A stretch of 64,000 bases of DNA from Amaricoccus sp. (GTDB taxonomy: Bacteria > Pseudomonadota > Alphaproteobacteria > Rhodobacterales > Rhodobacteraceae). This document shows, in pieces, positions 60,804 through 64,000 of this stretch. Under the pieces are notes generated by a model. It was not told the DNA's origin and ran no database searches. It saw only the letters and a list, made by a program, of their open reading frames with translations. The translations under genes and the position numbers were made by a program. Numbering within the stretch: the first letter of the stretch is position 1; every line of letters starts with the position of its first letter. Location: the NCBI RefSeq assembly GCF_017995835.1, contig NZ_JAGOID010000004.1, positions 1 to 64,000 of the forward strand, written 5' to 3'.

Positions 60804-61178
60804 GTGCCGGACATGCTCGCCCTGGTCAGCGTCGCCCTCGGAGGCGCCCTCGGCGGCGCGGCGCGGCACCTCCTCGCCCTGCGCGTGACCGCGCGGCTCG
60901 GCGACGGGTTTCCCTGGGGCATCCTCGCCGTCAACCTGAGCGGCTCGGCGGCGATCGGCGCGCTCGCGGCCGTCGTCCCGGCGGAATCGACGCTGCGGCT
61001 CCTGCTCGTGACCGGGTTCCTCGGAGGCTACACCACCGTCTCGACGTTCTCGCTCCAGGCGCTGACGCTGTTCGAGGCCGGGCTTCGCGGTCGGGCGGGC
61101 GCCTATGTCGCCGGCTCGGTCGCCGGATCGATCCTCATGGCGGCGGCCGGCTTCGCCCTCGGCGGACTGGCCGGCTGA
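60804..61178 (+). CDS. crcB: Fluoride channel subunit CrcB (first of a pair)
   Basis: This 124-residue four-helix membrane protein of the Fluc family has LGGALGGAARHLLALRVT, GFPWGILAVNLSGSAAIGAL (with the pore Asn) and TGFLGGYTTVSTFSLQALTL (with the Na+-site Thr-Thr-Ser). It exports fluoride as an antiparallel dimer. The start is GTG 60804 or ATG 60813. A second crcB follows with no gap, so a heterodimeric channel is likely. No fluoride-riboswitch sequence was recognised in the 123 bp upstream. Confidence 0.92.
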   Translation: MPDMLALVSVALGGALGGAARHLLALRVTARLGDGFPWGILAVNLSGSAAIGALAAVVPAESTLRLLLVTGFLGGYTTVSTFSLQALTLFEAGLRGRAGAYVAGSVAGSILMAAAGFALGGLAG

Positions 61179-61601
61179 ATGGGCGCGGTCCGGGACACGG
61201 CCGCCGTGGCTCTCGGGAGCGCGATCGGCTCGGTCGGGCGTTGGGGCGTCGCGGGCGTCGTGCAGGCGGCGGCGGGATCGGGATTTCCCTGGGGCACGCT
61301 CGCGGTCAACACGGTCGGGTCGTTCCTGATCGGGCTCCTTGCCGCGGTAACGGCCCCCGGCGGGCGGCTCCCCGCCGGGCCGGCGGCGCGGTTCTTCCTG
61401 ATGGCGGGCTTCTGCGGCGGCTTCACCACGTTCTCGGCCTTCGCGCTCGATACGCTCCTGCTCGTGCAGCACGGCGCCGGGCGGACGGCGCTCCTCTACG
61501 CGGTCGTCTCGGCGCCGCTCTGGCTGGCCGGGGTCATCGCCGGCTGGCGGCTCGGGCTGCGCCTGGACCGGCGCCGACCGCCTGCGCGACCAAGCCTTTG
61601 A
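61179..61601 (+). CDS. crcB: Fluoride channel subunit CrcB (second of a pair)
   Basis: This 140-residue CrcB homologue has its ATG directly after the stop of the first. It has GSAIGSVGRWGVAGVVQAAA, GFPWGTLAVNTVGSFLIGLL and AGFCGGFTTFSAFALDTLLL. A C-terminal basic tail (RLDRRRPPARPSL) differs from its partner and could set the opposite membrane orientation of the two subunits. Confidence 0.92.
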   Translation: MGAVRDTAAVALGSAIGSVGRWGVAGVVQAAAGSGFPWGTLAVNTVGSFLIGLLAAVTAPGGRLPAGPAARFFLMAGFCGGFTTFSAFALDTLLLVQHGAGRTALLYAVVSAPLWLAGVIAGWRLGLRLDRRRPPARPSL

Positions 61602-61662
61602 ACCGTGGACGAGGCCGGCGAGGGGCGGCATAGTGATCGACACGCGCTTCGGGGAGAGCGCC

Positions 61663-62346
61663 ATGTCCTTGGATACGACAAGCCCGCCGACGCCGCGATC
61701 CACGTTCGACTCCGCCGAACTCGGAGCCGTGGCGCATCTCTATCGGGGCGAGGTCTACCGCTCCACCATCTGGCGCACCCGGCTCGACCAGACGACGAAC
61801 TGGGCCGTCGTCACCACCGGCCTCGCGCTGTCGCTGACCTTCTCCGGCCCCTCGGCCTCGCCGCTGCCGCTGATGCTGGTCGGGCTCCTGGTCGTGGTGT
61901 TCCTGATGTTCGAGGCGCGGCGCTATCGGTACTTCAACGTCTGGCGCGCCCGCTGCCGGCTGATGGAGACCGACCTCTTCGGCCCATTGCTGCGCGGCGA
62001 GGGCGTCCACATGGACGGCCAGTGGAACACGCTGCTCGCTGACGACTACATCCGGCCGCGCTTCCACATCTCGATGCTGACATCGGTCGGTCGGCGGCTG
62101 CGCAAGAACTACGCCTATATCCTTGCGGTGCAGGCGGTGGCCTACTTCGGCAAGATCGCCATCCACCCGGTGCCGGTGCACAACTGGACCACGTTCCTCG
62201 ACCGCGCCGCGATCGGCCCGATTCCCGGGATCCTCGTGGTCCTGGCGGGCGTCGCCTTTCACGGGACGTGGATCGCCATCGCCTGGGGGACGCTCTTGAG
62301 CGAAAGGCGGCGGCGTTCGGAGCGCAAGCTGATCTCGATCGGCTGA
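61663..62346 (+). CDS. DUF2270 membrane protein
   Basis: This 227-residue protein has LGAVAHLYRGEVYRSTIWRT near the N-terminus, two membrane segments (TGLALSLTFSGP; LPLMLVGLLVVVFLMFEARR) and a further pair near the C-terminus (IGPIPGILVVLAGVAFHGTW). This fits DUF2270, which has no known function. ATG 61663 is chosen because GGGGAGA precedes it; GTG 61633 is an alternative. Confidence 0.83.
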   Translation: MSLDTTSPPTPRSTFDSAELGAVAHLYRGEVYRSTIWRTRLDQTTNWAVVTTGLALSLTFSGPSASPLPLMLVGLLVVVFLMFEARRYRYFNVWRARCRLMETDLFGPLLRGEGVHMDGQWNTLLADDYIRPRFHISMLTSVGRRLRKNYAYILAVQAVAYFGKIAIHPVPVHNWTTFLDRAAIGPIPGILVVLAGVAFHGTWIAIAWGTLLSERRRRSERKLISIG

Positions 62347-62441
62347 CCGCCGGCCACGGGCGCGCTCACCCGCGCGAGCGGGACTTGTCCGCCCCGCGGC
62401 GCGGCGTTAGGACCGAAAGGACCGCGCCAGGGAGAATCGCC

Positions 62442-63428
62442 ATGCCCAGCCCCATCGTCACGATCTTCGGCGGCTCGGGGTTCATCGGCCGATACGTGGC
62501 GCGCCGCATGGCGCGGGCGGGCTGGCGGGTCCGCGTCGCGGTGCGCCGGCCGAACGAGGCGCTCTTCGTGCGCACCTACGGCGTCGTCGGCCAGGTCGAG
62601 CCGGTTCAGGCCAACGTCCGCGACGAGGACAGCACCCGGCGCGCCATCGCCGGCGCCACGGCGGTGGTGAATTGCGTCGGCATCATGGTCGAGAACGGGC
62701 GACAGACCTTCGATGCGGTGCAGGACGAGGGCGCGGCCCGCATCGCGCGGCTTGCCGCCGAGGCGGGGGCGACGCGGTTCGTCCACGTCTCCGCCATCGG
62801 GGCGGATCCGAACGGCGACAGCCTCTACGCCCGCAGCAAGGCCGCCGGCGAGGCGGCAGTGCTCGCGGCCTTCCCGAAGGCGGTGATCCTGCGGCCGTCG
62901 ATCATCTTCGGGGTCGAGGACCAGTTCTTCAACCGTTTCGGCCGAATGGCGCGGCTGTCGCCGGTCGTGCCGATCGTCTCGCCGGATACGCGCTTCCAGC
63001 CGGTCTATGTCGACGACGTGGCCGCAGCCGCCGAGGCTGCCGCCAGGGGCGAGGCGGCGCCGGGGATCTACGAACTCGGCGGCCCCGACACCGCCACCTT
63101 CCGCGAACTGATGGAGCGGATGCTGGGGATCATCCGACGCCGCCGCCTGCTCGTGACCGTCCCGACCAGGGTCGCGGCGTTGCAGGGTTCGGTCCTCGAC
63201 TTCGTCCAGCGGATCAGCTTCGGCGCCTTCGTCAACGAGATGCTGACCCGCGACCAGGTCCGCCTGCTCGCCCACGACAACGTGGTCGCACCGGGGGCCA
63301 GGGGCCTTGCCGACCTCGGGGTCGAGCCGACGGCGATGGCGGCGATCCTCGAGAGCTACCTCTACCCCTACCGGCCCGGCGGCCAGTACGCCGAAATCAA
63401 GGATTCCGCGGCGCAGCTCCGCGGCTGA
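62442..63428 (+). CDS. NAD(P)-binding protein of the complex I NDUFA9 family
   Basis: This 328-residue atypical short-chain dehydrogenase has the dinucleotide loop [20 protein letters not shown] at residues 6-25, [20 protein letters not shown] with the Tyr-x3-Lys-like YARSK, and [20 protein letters not shown]. Alphaproteobacterial relatives of the mitochondrial NDUFA9 subunit have this look and are often next to uppP, as here. Whether it belongs to complex I in this organism or acts on ubiquinone-related lipids is unknown. Confidence 0.88.
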   Translation: MPSPIVTIFGGSGFIGRYVARRMARAGWRVRVAVRRPNEALFVRTYGVVGQVEPVQANVRDEDSTRRAIAGATAVVNCVGIMVENGRQTFDAVQDEGAARIARLAAEAGATRFVHVSAIGADPNGDSLYARSKAAGEAAVLAAFPKAVILRPSIIFGVEDQFFNRFGRMARLSPVVPIVSPDTRFQPVYVDDVAAAAEAAARGEAAPGIYELGGPDTATFRELMERMLGIIRRRRLLVTVPTRVAALQGSVLDFVQRISFGAFVNEMLTRDQVRLLAHDNVVAPGARGLADLGVEPTAMAAILESYLYPYRPGGQYAEIKDSAAQLRG

Positions 63429-63525
63429 CGCCTCTCCCAGTTCCCAGAGTGATCGGTATCGCGATGTCCCAGCTTCCGCTCCCCGTCGGGCTCATTCCGG
63501 CTCCCGTTGCCCTGTCCTGACGCCG

Positions 63526-64000
63526 ATGGAGAACACGCTCTTCGTCGCCGCGGTCCTCGGCGTGCTCGAGGGCCTGACCGAGTTCATCCCGGTCTCCTCG
63601 ACCGGGCACCTGCTGCTCGCCGCGCATTTCCTCGGCTTCACCTCGCCCGGCAATACCTTCGCCGTGCTGATCCAGCTCGGCGCGGTGCTGGCGATCCTGT
63701 CGGTCTATGCGGGGCGGCTGATCGCGATCGCCACGGCGGCGCCGCACGATCCGCGGGCGAGGCGGTTCATCGTCGCGGTGCTGGTCGCCTTCCTGCCGGC
63801 GGTGGTCATCGGCGTTCTGGCGCATGACATCATCAAGAACGTGCTGTTCGAGACGCCGACGCTGATCGCCGTGATGCTGATCCTCGGGGGCGTGGTGCTG
63901 CTCTGGGTCGACCGCATGGCCGACAGCCCGCGCTACCACGACGCGCTGGACTTTCCGCTGTCGCTCGCGCTCAGGATCGGGCTCTTCCAATGCCTCGCGA
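63526..64000 (+). CDS. uppP: Undecaprenyl-diphosphatase UppP, C-terminus cut by window edge
   Basis: About 158 residues are visible from ATG 63526 to the edge. They include the BacA/UppP motif [20 protein letters not shown] with the catalytic Glu and the PVSSTGH region, and then several membrane segments. UppP removes a phosphate from undecaprenyl diphosphate to recycle the cell-wall lipid carrier, and overproduction gives bacitracin resistance. About 110 residues are missing. Confidence 0.95.
   Translation, partial: MENTLFVAAVLGVLEGLTEFIPVSSTGHLLLAAHFLGFTSPGNTFAVLIQLGAVLAILSVYAGRLIAIATAAPHDPRARRFIVAVLVAFLPAVVIGVLAHDIIKNVLFETPTLIAVMLILGGVVLLWVDRMADSPRYHDALDFPLSLALRIGLFQCLA

Overview
The window is about 64 kb of very GC-rich DNA with dense, conserved housekeeping content. 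It most likely comes from an alphaproteobacterium of the Rhodobacterales (Paracoccaceae-like). The indicators are a glycine-type ALA synthase (hemA), a PetP/PetR-like regulator pair, an ethylmalonyl-CoA-pathway methylsuccinyl-CoA dehydrogenase, a PucC/LhaA-family transporter, DUF2852, DUF2799 and DUF1127 proteins, a DNA polymerase IV with an N-terminal zinc ribbon, and an MmgR-like small RNA. The genus cannot be fixed from the sequence alone. No rRNA, tRNA, CRISPR array, prophage or intact insertion sequence was recognised.

Layout. 1-6 kb: a TauE/SafE exporter cut by the window edge, two overlapping hotdog thioesterases, a MATE exporter, rsmD and recQ. 6-11.4 kb: a PucC-family transporter, a DUF2130 protein, hemA, and the iron pair bfd and bfr with candidate iron-control sites. 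11.7-14.5 kb: xylB-xylA. 14.7-20 kb: ilvE divergent from petP-petR, then a dnaE2 gene that stops early. 20-28.4 kb: cbpA-cbpM, rsmI divergent from a PBP-activator lipoprotein gene, glnD, a NifU-type scaffold gene, tsaB and rimI. 28.5-34 kb: a complete nucleoside-salvage operon (BMP binding protein, ABC ATPase, two permeases, purine nucleoside phosphorylase) behind a 24-bp perfect palindrome. 34-45 kb: a LysR regulator, a DUF1127 protein, uvrA, an M48-like protein without its zinc motif, a dienelactone hydrolase, an L,D-transpeptidase, dinB, a three-hairpin sRNA gene, an LLM-family monooxygenase and an orphan P-loop ATPase. 45-54 kb: a small membrane protein, mcd coupled to a META-domain lipoprotein, YceI with cytochrome b561, DUF2852 with a TetR regulator, an acyltransferase and pepN. 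54-64 kb: a glutamine-amidotransferase-type peptidase, a CAP-RTX secreted protein, an SPFH/NfeD pair, DUF2799 and Nudix genes, hslO, a thioesterase, two tandem crcB genes, a DUF2270 protein, an NDUFA9-like NAD-binding protein and the start of uppP.

The least ordinary material is between genes. (1) Three copies of a roughly 135-bp element with terminal inverted repeats (5807-5942, 40385-40518 inverted, 44964-45101) all sit between convergent genes, and two abut a stop codon directly. (2) A second family of GC-rich palindromic repeats has at least four copies (5957, 14528, 17002, 50470); three lie between convergent genes and one follows the truncated end of dnaE2. (3) 42620-42734 holds a promoter, three stem-loops and a terminator with the UUUCCUCCCU single-strand motif of the alpha-r8/MmgR RNA family. 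(4) Several well-formed operator-like palindromes lie in front of petP, bfd, bfr, the NifU-type gene, the nucleoside operon and DUF2852.

All function calls rest on motif and family recognition by eye. No database search was run.
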